Positions 50,662 to 59,587 of a stretch of DNA of 64,000 bases are shown one piece after another. Positions within the stretch are counted from its first letter, which is position 1, and every line of letters begins with the position of its first letter. The position numbers and the translations under genes are program-made. The notes under the pieces were generated by a model, which was given only the letters and a program-made list of their open reading frames with translations, did no database searches and was not told the origin of the DNA. Source of the stretch: Planctomycetes bacterium UBA7888 (GTDB taxonomy: Bacteria > Planctomycetota > UBA1135); contig DLRM01000028.1 of the NCBI GenBank assembly GCA_002500505.1, positions 1-64,000 of the forward strand, read 5' to 3'.

Positions 50662-52256
50662 AAGGTGTAGGTGACGAGATTGCTTATCGTGCAAACATTG
50701 GTGTCTGCAGATTGAAGATAAATCGTTCGACCGGCGACTGAGCCTGGAACGACCCCCAGGAATTCGCCGTAACCATTTTGATCCAAGGAAATGCTACCGG
50801 CTAGACGGGCACCCTTTATGTCCAGAGTCAAACCAGAACAACCTGGGACAGAGGTCGTCCCATTGTTATTGAAGCTGAAAAGGAAGAATGCTGAACCGTT
50901 GGCCTCGCCATTCTTGATGCTCACTTTGTTGTAACGACCAGCAATACCCGGTGATGGAGCACTCAAGGTCATTGATGGGCCCGTGCCACATCCATCCACG
51001 GCACATGCTGCACTATTATTTCGGTACTGATTAATGCTCGAAATGCTTTGAGAGCCAAATTTGCTCACATTTCCAGAGCAACCGCCCATTCCGGGGCACA
51101 TGATGTGGCAGCCGGAGCATCCCGAAGAACTCGAACAACAATGGTCAGCGCCCCAAGTGTGGCCCAGTTCGTGAGCCGACAAAGCAATGCGCCTTGACCA
51201 ATTTGAGGTGTAACGAGACTGAACCATGGAGTAGTGAATTCCACTTTTACAAACCACGCCTAAGTAGGCGATACCAATGGTCGACCCACTGACGCTTCGG
51301 CCAGTGAAAAGCTGGACGACATCACGAGCGATATGAGTTTGGTTTGCATTCCACTCAGCTTGCACTTGGTTCAGCAAAGTGCTTGCATTGTTTGATGTAT
51401 AAGGATCGCTGGCGCTGGACGTTCTCACCACAACGGATGAAATTCTCCAGCAAACACTGACGTCGCGCTGATAAATAACTTCGACATCGTTAATAATGTC
51501 CTCAATATCCTGAACGGTATTCGATGTGGAATTGCCATTCTTCTTATAAAACTCGTAGTCGGCATCACAACCAATGGCTACCGTCTTGTCAGCGGAACGA
51601 CCTGCTCCTCCGCCGGAACCATTAAAGGCGCCAGGGGCAGGAGAAATCCCAAATGGAGTCCCCCACGAGTTGATAGATCCTGGGGAATTGGGGGCATGCG
51701 CACCCGGCCCGGAAGGACTTACTCCAGTAGCATGAGGAATCTCAGAACCTTCTGCTATCAAAGGTTCCGCCATGACCCATTGGTTATCGGGTACTAACTC
51801 AGCAGTGTCATAAACCACATGCAAGTTGCTTGCGGCACCCTCTTCAAGTTCAGAAAGAGGCTGAATAACCCGCATGCCATTGCCAGCGCCCAAGAAAATG
51901 CTAGCGCGAAGTTGGCCATTGTGAAGGTTCGCACTCACCTGACTGTCTGGAATCCCCGCAACGAAACCTCGGTAAGTCGAAATGGCTGGAGCTGCCACGG
52001 CCCGAAGGGTTCCATCAGCGCCCTGCTCCCAAACGGTGAAATTGTCAGCGCGCACCGAGTAAGGATGCAATACAAGCTCGGTATCAAAAACATCATCCAA
52101 AACAACAGAGACTTGGAAATCCTCACCCGAAGTGGCGGGAAGCTCTAAAGACTGAACGCTCCAAGAAAAGAATTGTTCGTCAAGATTGGTTCCAGTTTCG
52201 TCCACGCCGTGGATGGAGCCGAGGAAAAGGGGAAAAAGAGTCAGAAGTGAAAGCAT
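50658..52256 (-). CDS. Secreted metzincin metallopeptidase (reprolysin-like)
   Basis: A 532-residue exported protease. After the signal peptide (MLSLLTLFPLFLGSIHG) comes an M12B-type propeptide (about 30-130, STYRGFVAGIPDSQVSANL). The catalytic domain has zinc motif HELGHTWGADH, and a Cys-rich stretch SGCSGCHIMCPGMGGCSG contains the Met-turn. A C-terminal beta domain (about 425-532) matches the style of other secreted proteins here. The propeptide and catalytic layout agree with the giant protease at 7478, so the two are paralogues. ATG 52256 starts the signal peptide. Upstream in-frame ATG codons would add a non-signal extension. It diverges from the HAF-repeat gene. Confidence 0.9.
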   Translation of the reverse strand: MLSLLTLFPLFLGSIHGVDETGTNLDEQFFSWSVQSLELPATSGEDFQVSVVLDDVFDTELVLHPYSVRADNFTVWEQGADGTLRAVAAPAISTYRGFVAGIPDSQVSANLHNGQLRASIFLGAGNGMRVIQPLSELEEGAASNLHVVYDTAELVPDNQWVMAEPLIAEGSEIPHATGVSPSGPGAHAPNSPGSINSWGTPFGISPAPGAFNGSGGGAGRSADKTVAIGCDADYEFYKKNGNSTSNTVQDIEDIINDVEVIYQRDVSVCWRISSVVVRTSSASDPYTSNNASTLLNQVQAEWNANQTHIARDVVQLFTGRSVSGSTIGIAYLGVVCKSGIHYSMVQSRYTSNWSRRIALSAHELGHTWGADHCCSSSSGCSGCHIMCPGMGGCSGNVSKFGSQSISSINQYRNNSAACAVDGCGTGPSMTLSAPSPGIAGRYNKVSIKNGEANGSAFFLFSFNNNGTTSVPGCSGLTLDIKGARLAGSISLDQNGYGEFLGVVPGSVAGRTIYLQSADTNVCTISNLVTYTF

Positions 52257-52320
52257 GGGGAGTGATTTTGGGGGAAGAGGCGAGCACCTACAAGGATACC
52301 TCACTTTAGGACGGTTGTGT

Positions 52321-52338
52321 CTTGGGAATGTTCCCAAG
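52321..52338. promoter_or_regulatory. Perfect 18-bp palindrome in a divergent intergenic region
   Basis: CTTGGGAA and TTCCCAAG flank a TG spacer (8-2-8, perfect). It sits 65 bp upstream of the metallopeptidase start on the minus strand and 59 bp upstream of the HAF-repeat gene. That suggests an operator for both exported proteins. No T run follows, arguing against a terminator. Confidence 0.5.
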
Positions 52339-52396
52339 CTTTTGTCCGCCACTGCAGATTTACCGGCATTCGTCTATCATTGGAAAAGGCTCATCC

Positions 52397-53791
52397 ATGC
52401 GCATGTCATTCCCTACCCTTCCCCTCCTTTTGGCCTTTTTGGCTGCGATGTGCCCCATTTCTGCCCAAACAAGCTACGAAGTGGACCATTTAGGGGCCTT
52501 TGGGGGCTCCAAGAGCTTCCCCACCGACATCAACGACGCTGGAATCGTGGTGGGCTATACCGAGCATATTTATCCCCTCGGATCGCAATTCACCTCCTGG
52601 CAGTGGGTAAATGGTGCTGCGTTTGACATCCCTACCCTGGGTGGCATTAACAGCTTCGTTTATGGCCTCAACAACTCGCAAGAAGTATGCGGGCTGGTGG
52701 ACTGGGGCCAAGACCCTAGCGGCTCTTGGGAAGCTGGCCTCTTCCCTGTTCAATCGGATCTTTGGCTGGACACTCCCACAAATCAACTTTCAGGAATTTG
52801 GGGCTCCTTTGGCCGCCCCTCTGATGTAAACGACGCCGGCGTCATCGTGGGCGTTGCCGCCAGCGCCGATGTCAGTGGAATGGTTCATGAGTTCCACGGT
52901 GTGATTTGGGACCACGGAACCGTGACCGAATTGCCCACCTTGGGTGGTGACTACTCAGCCGCAAGTGATATCAACAATGTAGGTCAAGTCGCTGTAAGCG
53001 CTAAAGACGCAGGCGGAATGATTCGTGCCGCCATTTGGGAAAACGGTGTCTATCGACAACTCCCTGACTTTGGTTACGGTGCTGGTTTACGCGCCATTAA
53101 CGATAACGGTGTTGCTGTCGGCTTTGCGATAGACGCAAATGGCTACTCCCGCGCTGCAATGTGGGACCACGTAGGCATCCATGACCTTGGCACTTTGGGT
53201 GGTGGCCTTGAAAGTTGGGCAAACGATATCAACACTGACGGCATCATCGTTGGACAATCCGGATGGACTTCGGGTGGAGGCACTGGCTCCCACGCTTTTG
53301 TCATTGAACATGGAGTCATGCATGATTTGAATAACCTACCTACCGGCACGCACAACTTTGCAGTGATGACAAACGCTCCTGCGATTAATTCTGCAGGTCA
53401 GATTGTTGGATTTGGCGAAACAACCGGCGGATACATCCGAGGCTGGATTGCCGATCCTTTAAAGCTACGCTTGTTTGGTCCCGAGGCCGCTGTTGCGCCG
53501 AGCCAAAATGGTGGCCTCGAGATTCAGTGTGAAGGTGCCACTCCAAATGGCCTGCTTTACGCTTTCTGGGGAACTCATTCCGGCCACTCCGCCCATCACG
53601 GCACTGATGTGGGAATTTCAAACCCTCGCGCCCTTGGCGTGATGACCGCTGACGCCCTTGGCCACGCCGAACTGGGCCAGCTTCAAGTTCCAGCAAGCGC
53701 TGCGGGATACCGAATCATCCTCCAGATTGTCGATGCCTCCCCCGCCGGCTCTACCCCAAGCAACCGCATCACACTAATTTTTAGGCCATAG
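52397..53791 (+). CDS. Secreted HAF-repeat protein
   Basis: A 464-residue exported protein. The signal peptide (MRMSFPTLPLLLAFLAAMCPISAQ) is followed by HAF-type repeats at about 28-340: the unit D-L-G-x-L-G-G...A..IN..G.VVG...........A..W recurs at least six times, for example LGTLGGGLESWANDINTDG. The C-terminal beta domain (about 345-464) ends like other exported proteins in this window. HAF repeats are probably propeller-like and of unknown function. ATG 52397 has GGAAAAGG nine bases upstream; an in-frame ATG further upstream lacks signal features. Confidence 0.85.
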   Translation: MRMSFPTLPLLLAFLAAMCPISAQTSYEVDHLGAFGGSKSFPTDINDAGIVVGYTEHIYPLGSQFTSWQWVNGAAFDIPTLGGINSFVYGLNNSQEVCGLVDWGQDPSGSWEAGLFPVQSDLWLDTPTNQLSGIWGSFGRPSDVNDAGVIVGVAASADVSGMVHEFHGVIWDHGTVTELPTLGGDYSAASDINNVGQVAVSAKDAGGMIRAAIWENGVYRQLPDFGYGAGLRAINDNGVAVGFAIDANGYSRAAMWDHVGIHDLGTLGGGLESWANDINTDGIIVGQSGWTSGGGTGSHAFVIEHGVMHDLNNLPTGTHNFAVMTNAPAINSAGQIVGFGETTGGYIRGWIADPLKLRLFGPEAAVAPSQNGGLEIQCEGATPNGLLYAFWGTHSGHSAHHGTDVGISNPRALGVMTADALGHAELGQLQVPASAAGYRIILQIVDASPAGSTPSNRITLIFRP

Positions 53792-53820
53792 CCTGAGCAA
53801 GCTTACTTTAGAATTCCAGG

Positions 53821-54555
53821 GTGCCCGCTAAGCCTCACGCATTCCCTCTCCGAGGGGTTCTCGCTCTCCCCTTTGTGCTGTTATGGGCCTTTGGATATGT
53901 GGGCTTTGTTTTGGGAATGTTTTTTGTCGCACCAAAACTAGCTCAAAAGAACAAAGACCAATACATTCGCTGCTGGGGCATTGGGATTCTCAAAATATTG
54001 GGGGTGCACCTAGAAATTCAAGGTAAAGAAAATCTTGTTTCTGGAACCGCTCTTTACATGCCAAACCATGTCAGTGTTCTAGATCTGGGATTGTGGTCTG
54101 CGAGTTGGCCGGGCAATGCTGTCGTTCTATACAAAAACGAATTTGACAAGATTCCCTTTTTGGGAAGAACCTTGCGGCAACTTCAAATGATTCCAATTGA
54201 CCGCAGGAATCGTGAAAATGCAATGAAGTCTCTTGAGAGAGCTGCCGAATGCGCTCACAAAAAAGGGCAGAGCATTTGGATTGCTCCTGAGGGTACGCGT
54301 TCTAAAAACGGGCGAGTCCTGCCTTTCAAAAAAGGCCCTTTCCACTTGGCAGTTGCCGTGGGCGCCCCCATTGTGCCGTGTATCTTTTGCGGAGTAACCG
54401 ATATCGTCCCAAACGGGTCTTGGCTTGCGCGACCTGGAAAAGTCACCGCAAAATTTCTCAGTCCGATTCAAACAAAAAGCTGGTCTACTGAATCACTCGA
54501 TGAGCATATCACCGAAATCCGTAAGGTGTTCCTAAGCCACCTGCCCGATTCTTAA
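53821..54555 (+). CDS. plsC: 1-acyl-sn-glycerol-3-phosphate acyltransferase
   Basis: A 244-residue PlsC-family acyltransferase that acylates lysophosphatidic acid at the inner membrane. It has an N-terminal membrane helix (about 8-35), the catalytic NHVSVLD (HX4D) motif, the glycerol-phosphate site in APEGTRSKNG, and the later GAPIVPCIF. The start is GTG at 53821. It lies 29 bp after the HAF-repeat gene and converges with the CHAT gene, 16 bp apart. Confidence 0.93.
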   Translation: MPAKPHAFPLRGVLALPFVLLWAFGYVGFVLGMFFVAPKLAQKNKDQYIRCWGIGILKILGVHLEIQGKENLVSGTALYMPNHVSVLDLGLWSASWPGNAVVLYKNEFDKIPFLGRTLRQLQMIPIDRRNRENAMKSLERAAECAHKKGQSIWIAPEGTRSKNGRVLPFKKGPFHLAVAVGAPIVPCIFCGVTDIVPNGSWLARPGKVTAKFLSPIQTKSWSTESLDEHITEIRKVFLSHLPDS

Positions 54556-54571
54556 TAGTAGGGGGAAGCGC

Positions 54572-56170
54572 TTAGCGCCATTCACCAGCAAGCACGAATG
54601 CGCCCCAGGTACTAGGCCATCCATCCGTCCCATTGTCTCGCCAATGGTTCAGCATGCTCAATTGAGCATTCCGCAAAGCTTCACTGCGACCCTGCTTTTT
54701 GACCCACATGTTTTCATAAAACGACTTCATTAACTCAGCAGTGCTTTCATCTCCGACCTTCCACATACTCGAAATGACAGAATCAGCGCCAGCAATTGTA
54801 AAAGCACGGCGGAGGCTCTGGAGTCCTTCGCCAGCTTGAACACTTCCCAAAGCAGTCTCACAGGCGGACAAAACGACCATATAGCAATCATGAAGATCGA
54901 GGTAAGAGACTTCTTCAGCAGTCAGCAGACCATCATCCTGACCTTCTTCCTGCTCTTCGTTTGCATTAGCGCACACTAAGCCAGCAGAGAGGCCTGGGAG
55001 CTGATTATCCAATTCAGGAGGGTTAAAGAAGCCATGCGTTGCGATATGGATAAAGTTGTATCTTGGCAACTCTTCTTTAAGTCTCGTTTCAGTGGCACGT
55101 TCCTCACTAAGTATTCCACGCGGCACATCCTCACCCGAGGTAAACGCATGCATTCCAGCTATCACGCGCGCCTCGACCTTAGTTGCCTCCAAAGGAATCC
55201 ATGCTGTATCCATCGCAGCGCGCAAGTCTATATTTCTTGCCATCGCAAGATAATCTTGCTCCTTGGTCGATTCCAGTGCACGTGGTTTCTTCCCGTAATC
55301 CACATTCCCAACTGCAAGAAGACTTCCATCAGAAACTGTCACTTCTTTGGGCCACTTCACGTGAGCGGTCGGGTCTTCCAGGTAAATAAAATCGTGGCGT
55401 TCAAGAAGATATGTCCCTTCTTCGTCTTGCAAAACGGCAAAAGGGAGCTTTCCTAGAAAACCGTCAGGACAAAGTAGAATTTGTTCTCTTCCAGTTAAAT
55501 CTTCTTTAAGCGGCTTCCAAATTTTTTCGTATAGCTTCGCATTAAAATCGGGAGCATCCTCCATCGAAAGTCCTTCTGCGCCTCGACGGGAAATCAGGTC
55601 TGACAAAAACGCCTCAGACATTTCTTTCACCTCATCCGCCTCGCCTAAATAGTGGAGCCGGATTTCGCCTTCAGTGTTTGCGGTCCAAGCAAACAAATGG
55701 TCATTGACGTAGTAGTCCACCATGGCTGCCCCCTCAGGGATGGCAGCAATAAGGGTTTCAAAATTAGGGGTCGCCATAATGGCATCTAGCCCAAGAGAGC
55801 GGTTCAGTGCTCGTTCATTCTCTTGCCTCTCTTTTCGTAAAGCGACCAATTGCTCTTCAAAATCTTCTGGGCGTTTCGAGGCAGGCAAGTTCACTAAAGT
55901 AGACAGTGATTTGCTCGCAATCTGAACTGCTCCCATCAACTTGTTTTGCTCAGGGGTGCGCTCCTTCGATAAAACCAGCGTGCTCGCTGCCTGGATTCGA
56001 GTTGCCTGTCCCTTCCAGGCTGCACAAAGGGTAAAGTCTTCTCGCAAGTCCAATTCGGGGGACTGTGTGTTCACTAAAGAAGGCGTGGTTCCTCCAGAAG
56101 CCTCCTGGGCCGGCAATATTGCTGCAAAAGAAAGGACAGAAAGTAGGGCAATGAAACGAGCATGAATCAT
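54572..56170 (-). CDS. Exported CHAT-domain protein (caspase-like peptidase)
   Basis: A 532-residue protein with signal peptide (MIHARFIALLSVLSFAAILPAQ), a helical N-terminal part (about 40-130) and a C-terminal CHAT domain (about 225-532). The catalytic dyad is H379 in FIHIATHGFF and C437 in VLSACETALG. The closing GADSVISSMWKVGD and WGAFVLAGEW segments are also typical. CHAT domains are caspase-like. Cytoplasmic ones such as TPR-CHAT act in defence or cell death, but this one is exported and has at most a reduced helical region in place of long TPR arrays. The substrate is unknown. Confidence 0.88.
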   Translation of the reverse strand: MIHARFIALLSVLSFAAILPAQEASGGTTPSLVNTQSPELDLREDFTLCAAWKGQATRIQAASTLVLSKERTPEQNKLMGAVQIASKSLSTLVNLPASKRPEDFEEQLVALRKERQENERALNRSLGLDAIMATPNFETLIAAIPEGAAMVDYYVNDHLFAWTANTEGEIRLHYLGEADEVKEMSEAFLSDLISRRGAEGLSMEDAPDFNAKLYEKIWKPLKEDLTGREQILLCPDGFLGKLPFAVLQDEEGTYLLERHDFIYLEDPTAHVKWPKEVTVSDGSLLAVGNVDYGKKPRALESTKEQDYLAMARNIDLRAAMDTAWIPLEATKVEARVIAGMHAFTSGEDVPRGILSEERATETRLKEELPRYNFIHIATHGFFNPPELDNQLPGLSAGLVCANANEEQEEGQDDGLLTAEEVSYLDLHDCYMVVLSACETALGSVQAGEGLQSLRRAFTIAGADSVISSMWKVGDESTAELMKSFYENMWVKKQGRSEALRNAQLSMLNHWRDNGTDGWPSTWGAFVLAGEWR

Positions 56171-56278
56171 GCCTACAGCTTAGCCTTCTCCTCCACGACT
56201 AGGGCAAGGAAATACTACTTATAACAAGCCAAATCGGGCAACACTTCTGAATCCTGGGATAAAGGTTGGTTTGGCCCT

Positions 56279-57154
56279 TTATTTCCCAACTGTTCCAGTC
56301 TTGTCCTTCCACTGCATCAAGGCTTTGGGGCCATGAATGTACAAGGGAGTCCCACCTTCGACACAGTTGTAAATACTGCAGTCTTCAACACCGCATTCCT
56401 CGAGCCAATCCTCATCAATCAAGTCGCGACCACTGACTTCAGCGATGGGTTTTCCAATTGCCGCAATCAGCGCATCGGAAAGAATATCTGGAGAGCGCCA
56501 ATTTTCTCGCGTTCCCAATTGGTGGTTGATTGTTGCCTGGGATTCAATCGCTGTTGCCGGCCAGAGATTAAAAGCGGCTATATCATCGCGAGCAAGTTCT
56601 CCTGCCATCCCATTGGTAAGCATGGTCATTCCAAACTTAGTAATGAGATAGGGCGTCTTCCCTGGCAACATGCGTAAATCGACAGGCGGGGCAAGATTCA
56701 CAATGTGCCCCCCAGTCCCTTGTTTGGACATGATGTTGGAGGCGAGATGGGCTAAATGAAATGGTCCTCGTAAATTCACATCGAGCAACAGATCGAAGCG
56801 GCGAAGAGGGGTATCTTTGACTCCCTGCCACCAAAGAGCACCAGCGTTATTCACTACGATGTCGAGGCTGCCAAACTCCTCGATGGTCTTTGCAACCATA
56901 GCCTCCACCTCTTCGGCATCGCGGACATTGCACCGAAAGGCTAGGGCGCGGCCCCCCGCCTCGGTGATTTCAGTAGCGGTCATATGAATCGTGCCGGGAA
57001 GGTTTTCCCTTTCTGTTTCAGACTTGGCAGCGCACACAACTGCGCAGCCCTGCTTTGCTAAGGCGATGGCTAAGGCCTTGCCGATTCCACGGGAGGCACC
57101 AGTAACGATGGCGGTCTTGCCAGAAAGGTCAGGGAGTTGAAGGCTCATGCACAA
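56279..57154 (-). CDS. Short-chain dehydrogenase/reductase
   Basis: A 291-residue SDR-family oxidoreductase with cofactor motif TGASRGIG at about 19-26, NNAG at about 107-110, and the catalytic Tyr-Lys in PYLITKFGM. It has a long C-terminal extension typical of the lipid-linked HSDL2-like or peroxisomal subgroup. The start may be ATG 57154 or two codons later at 57148. It lies 35 bp downstream of a TetR gene that overlaps fadD, so it is probably part of a fatty-acid or hydroxyacyl operon. Confidence 0.9.
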   Translation of the reverse strand: MCMSLQLPDLSGKTAIVTGASRGIGKALAIALAKQGCAVVCAAKSETERENLPGTIHMTATEITEAGGRALAFRCNVRDAEEVEAMVAKTIEEFGSLDIVVNNAGALWWQGVKDTPLRRFDLLLDVNLRGPFHLAHLASNIMSKQGTGGHIVNLAPPVDLRMLPGKTPYLITKFGMTMLTNGMAGELARDDIAAFNLWPATAIESQATINHQLGTRENWRSPDILSDALIAAIGKPIAEVSGRDLIDEDWLEECGVEDCSIYNCVEGGTPLYIHGPKALMQWKDKTGTVGK

Positions 57155-57189
57155 AGTTTAGCCTTGCCCCTAGAAAAATGAACGAGTAT

Positions 57190-57801
57190 TCAGGATCGCA
57201 ACGCCTTCTCAAGCATTCGAGAAAGAGGGGCGGCAGAGTCGACTAGAGCACGGTTGTTTTCAGAAAGTGCCCACGAAATTACGACCTCATCTAAGGCACC
57301 AGAAATCAGCTGGCGCGCAAGGCGAGGGCTCAAATCTGGATCAAACTCGCCCGCTTGAATTCCCTCCTCCACCACACGATCCATCGCTGCGAAGAAGGAA
57401 CGCAACGAGGGAAGAATCCCTTGTCGTATCAAGGGTTGAACCTCCCGCCAGTGAACATGAAAAACACGGGCAACACCGCGTTCTTCCCCAAAGACTTCAA
57501 AGTGGCGACGAACAAATCCACTCAACTGTTCTTGACCAGGTTTTTCAGAATCCAGTCCAGCCGTTTGCAAAACCAAGTACCGCTCCGAGTACCGATGAAA
57601 TAATTCAATTAATAGATCTTCTTTGCGCTCAAAATAATTGTAAATGGTGCCAGTTGCGACGCCAGCCTCTTTTGCAACATCCGCAACAGTCGAAGCGTGA
57701 TAGCCACGCAAACTGAAAACAGCCACAGCTGCTTTCAAAATTGCTGCACCCTTGCCTACGGGCTCAGCTTGGACGGCAATTGGTTGCGACTCAGGATCCA
57801 C
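57190..57801 (-). CDS. TetR/AcrR-family regulator (second fatty-acid locus)
   Basis: A 203-residue TetR-family regulator of the FadR/PsrA-like type. It has an N-terminal helix-turn-helix (STVADVAKEAGVATGTIYNYFERKEDL at about 37-63) and a C-terminal ligand domain. It overlaps the end of fadD by 11 bp and reads in the same direction, so it is almost certainly co-transcribed with fadD and the SDR gene. The start is GTG at 57801. Its ligand is probably an acyl-CoA, by context only. Confidence 0.9.
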   Translation of the reverse strand: MDPESQPIAVQAEPVGKGAAILKAAVAVFSLRGYHASTVADVAKEAGVATGTIYNYFERKEDLLIELFHRYSERYLVLQTAGLDSEKPGQEQLSGFVRRHFEVFGEERGVARVFHVHWREVQPLIRQGILPSLRSFFAAMDRVVEEGIQAGEFDPDLSPRLARQLISGALDEVVISWALSENNRALVDSAAPLSRMLEKALRS

Positions 57802-59485
57802 CTTGCATCTTCGCTTCTTCTTCCGCGCGAAGGTCCTTCCGCAACAGCTTCATCATGGAAGACTTTGGCAATTCATCTCGGAACTCCCAGCCTTTTGGAA
57901 TTTTATAAGCGGCAAGTCGGTCGCGACACCACTGATCCAATTCGTCTTCACTTGCAGATTTCCCTTCCTCAAAGACAACAAAAGACTTCACAGTTTCACC
58001 TCGACTTTCATCAGGAACACCAATCGTGCATGCTTCCGAAATAGCTGGGTGATCTGTCAGGGCTCGGTCAATTTCATCCGGATAAATGTTGTAGCCACCG
58101 GCAATAATCATGTCCTTCTTGCGGCCGCAAATCCGAAAATATCCGTCCTCATCTACTACTGCAAGATCGCCGGTGTAAATCCAGTTATTCCTAATCATAT
58201 GTGCCGTTTCATCCGGCATATTCAAGTAACCCATCATGACTTGCGGACCGCGAGCGATTAATTCGCCTTCGGCCCCAACTGGCATTTCAGTCAAGCCATC
58301 TTCAGGATCAACAATTTTGACTTCGGTGCTCGGAACCGGAATTCCAATGTGGCCAATTTTTCGATTCCCCTGAAGAGGGTTCACCGTTAGAACAGGCGAA
58401 GTCTCCGTTAAACCAAAACCTTCCACAATGATTGCGCCCGTTAGGCTTTCAAAACGGCGCTGAACATCTTCGGGGAGCGGAGCAGATCCTGAGAAGCAGT
58501 ACTTCACAGAAGACAAATCTTGGTCTTCAATACCCTGGTATTGGTTAATCGCATTAAACAATGCCGGCAAAGCAGGGAACAAGGTAACTTTGTGTTTAGT
58601 AATATTTTTCACCATCATGGGGATATCTCGTGGGTTTGGCATCAGAACCATGCACGCGCCCGCCGAGATGGGCCAGTTCATGCAAACGGTCAGCCCAAAG
58701 ATGTGAAAGTATGGCAAACAAGAAAGCAAGACTTCTTCACCTTCTTGAACACCGGTAAACCAAGGACGAACTTGCTGAACATTAAAAGAAATATTTCGTT
58801 GAGTAAGCTGAGCACCTTTACTGACTCCGGTCGTCCCCCCCGTGTATTGCAAGGCGGCAACATCATCCATTGAACACTTCACTTGGGGTGGATTCGGCTC
58901 GGATTCAGCAATCACTTTCTTAAAAAAGTGCACGCCTGCTTCAGGTGCAACTTTCGCCCATGATGGTGGGTCCATCTTCTTCAATTTCAATGGAGCCAAG
59001 AGATTCAAAGGAAACTTCAGGTAATCTGGAATGCTCGTAACGATGTAATTCTTCACCGGCAATTTATCTCGCATTCCTTTCAAGTGACGGTCCCATAAGA
59101 AGTCAGCCGTAATCGCCAACTCTACTGAGGCATCATTCCATTGATGCTCAATTTCGGGTGGGACATATAGGGGGTTGGTCATGACCGCTTTGGCGCCCAA
59201 TCGCTGAATCGCATAAAAGGAAATCACTGTTTGGGGAACGTTAGGCAAATGCACGGCGACACTTGTCCCCTTCTGGACGCCCATCCCTGCCAGCGCAGTC
59301 GCCAGGCGGTCCACCTGGTCCTTCAGTTGGGAATAGTTCAAGCAGCAGTTCATGAACTTAACTGCCGGTCGGTCGCCAAACTTCTCAGTGGCGCTATCCA
59401 GGTAATCGATAAGGGAAATGTCCTGGAAATCCACCTCAGCGGGGACCCCAGGATCGTAAGACTTGTGCCAGACCTTTTGTTCCAT
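57791..59485 (-). CDS. fadD: Long-chain fatty acid-CoA ligase
   Basis: A 564-residue adenylate-forming enzyme activating fatty acids to acyl-CoA. Motifs are the P-loop YTGGTTGVSKGA, the GFGLTETSP gate region, YTGDLAVVDEDGYFRICGRKKDMIIAGGYNIYP (A8 core and linker), and the C-terminal catalytic Lys near YKIPKGWEF. The start at ATG 59485 aligns with the usual FadD N-terminus (MEQKVWHKSYDPGVP). A more upstream ATG adds nine unrelated residues. It is divergent from the TrhA-type gene across 102 bp and supplies acyl-CoA for FadE/FadJ/FadI at 42653-49351. Confidence 0.95.
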   Translation of the reverse strand: MEQKVWHKSYDPGVPAEVDFQDISLIDYLDSATEKFGDRPAVKFMNCCLNYSQLKDQVDRLATALAGMGVQKGTSVAVHLPNVPQTVISFYAIQRLGAKAVMTNPLYVPPEIEHQWNDASVELAITADFLWDRHLKGMRDKLPVKNYIVTSIPDYLKFPLNLLAPLKLKKMDPPSWAKVAPEAGVHFFKKVIAESEPNPPQVKCSMDDVAALQYTGGTTGVSKGAQLTQRNISFNVQQVRPWFTGVQEGEEVLLSCLPYFHIFGLTVCMNWPISAGACMVLMPNPRDIPMMVKNITKHKVTLFPALPALFNAINQYQGIEDQDLSSVKYCFSGSAPLPEDVQRRFESLTGAIIVEGFGLTETSPVLTVNPLQGNRKIGHIGIPVPSTEVKIVDPEDGLTEMPVGAEGELIARGPQVMMGYLNMPDETAHMIRNNWIYTGDLAVVDEDGYFRICGRKKDMIIAGGYNIYPDEIDRALTDHPAISEACTIGVPDESRGETVKSFVVFEEGKSASEDELDQWCRDRLAAYKIPKGWEFRDELPKSSMMKLLRKDLRAEEEAKMQGGS

Positions 59486-59587
59486 GGCAAAAGGATAGCG
59501 ACAGCCCTCCAAAAGGGGTCCTCTACAAATACTTTTCCAAGGTTTTTCTGCCGATTCCGGATTCCTAGGGTAGATTTCAATTGCATC

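Noticed and set aside
54572..56170. TPR-CHAT-type antiphage defence system
   Set aside because: The CHAT protein has a signal peptide, and there is no gRAMP, CRISPR array or gasdermin-like partner nearby.
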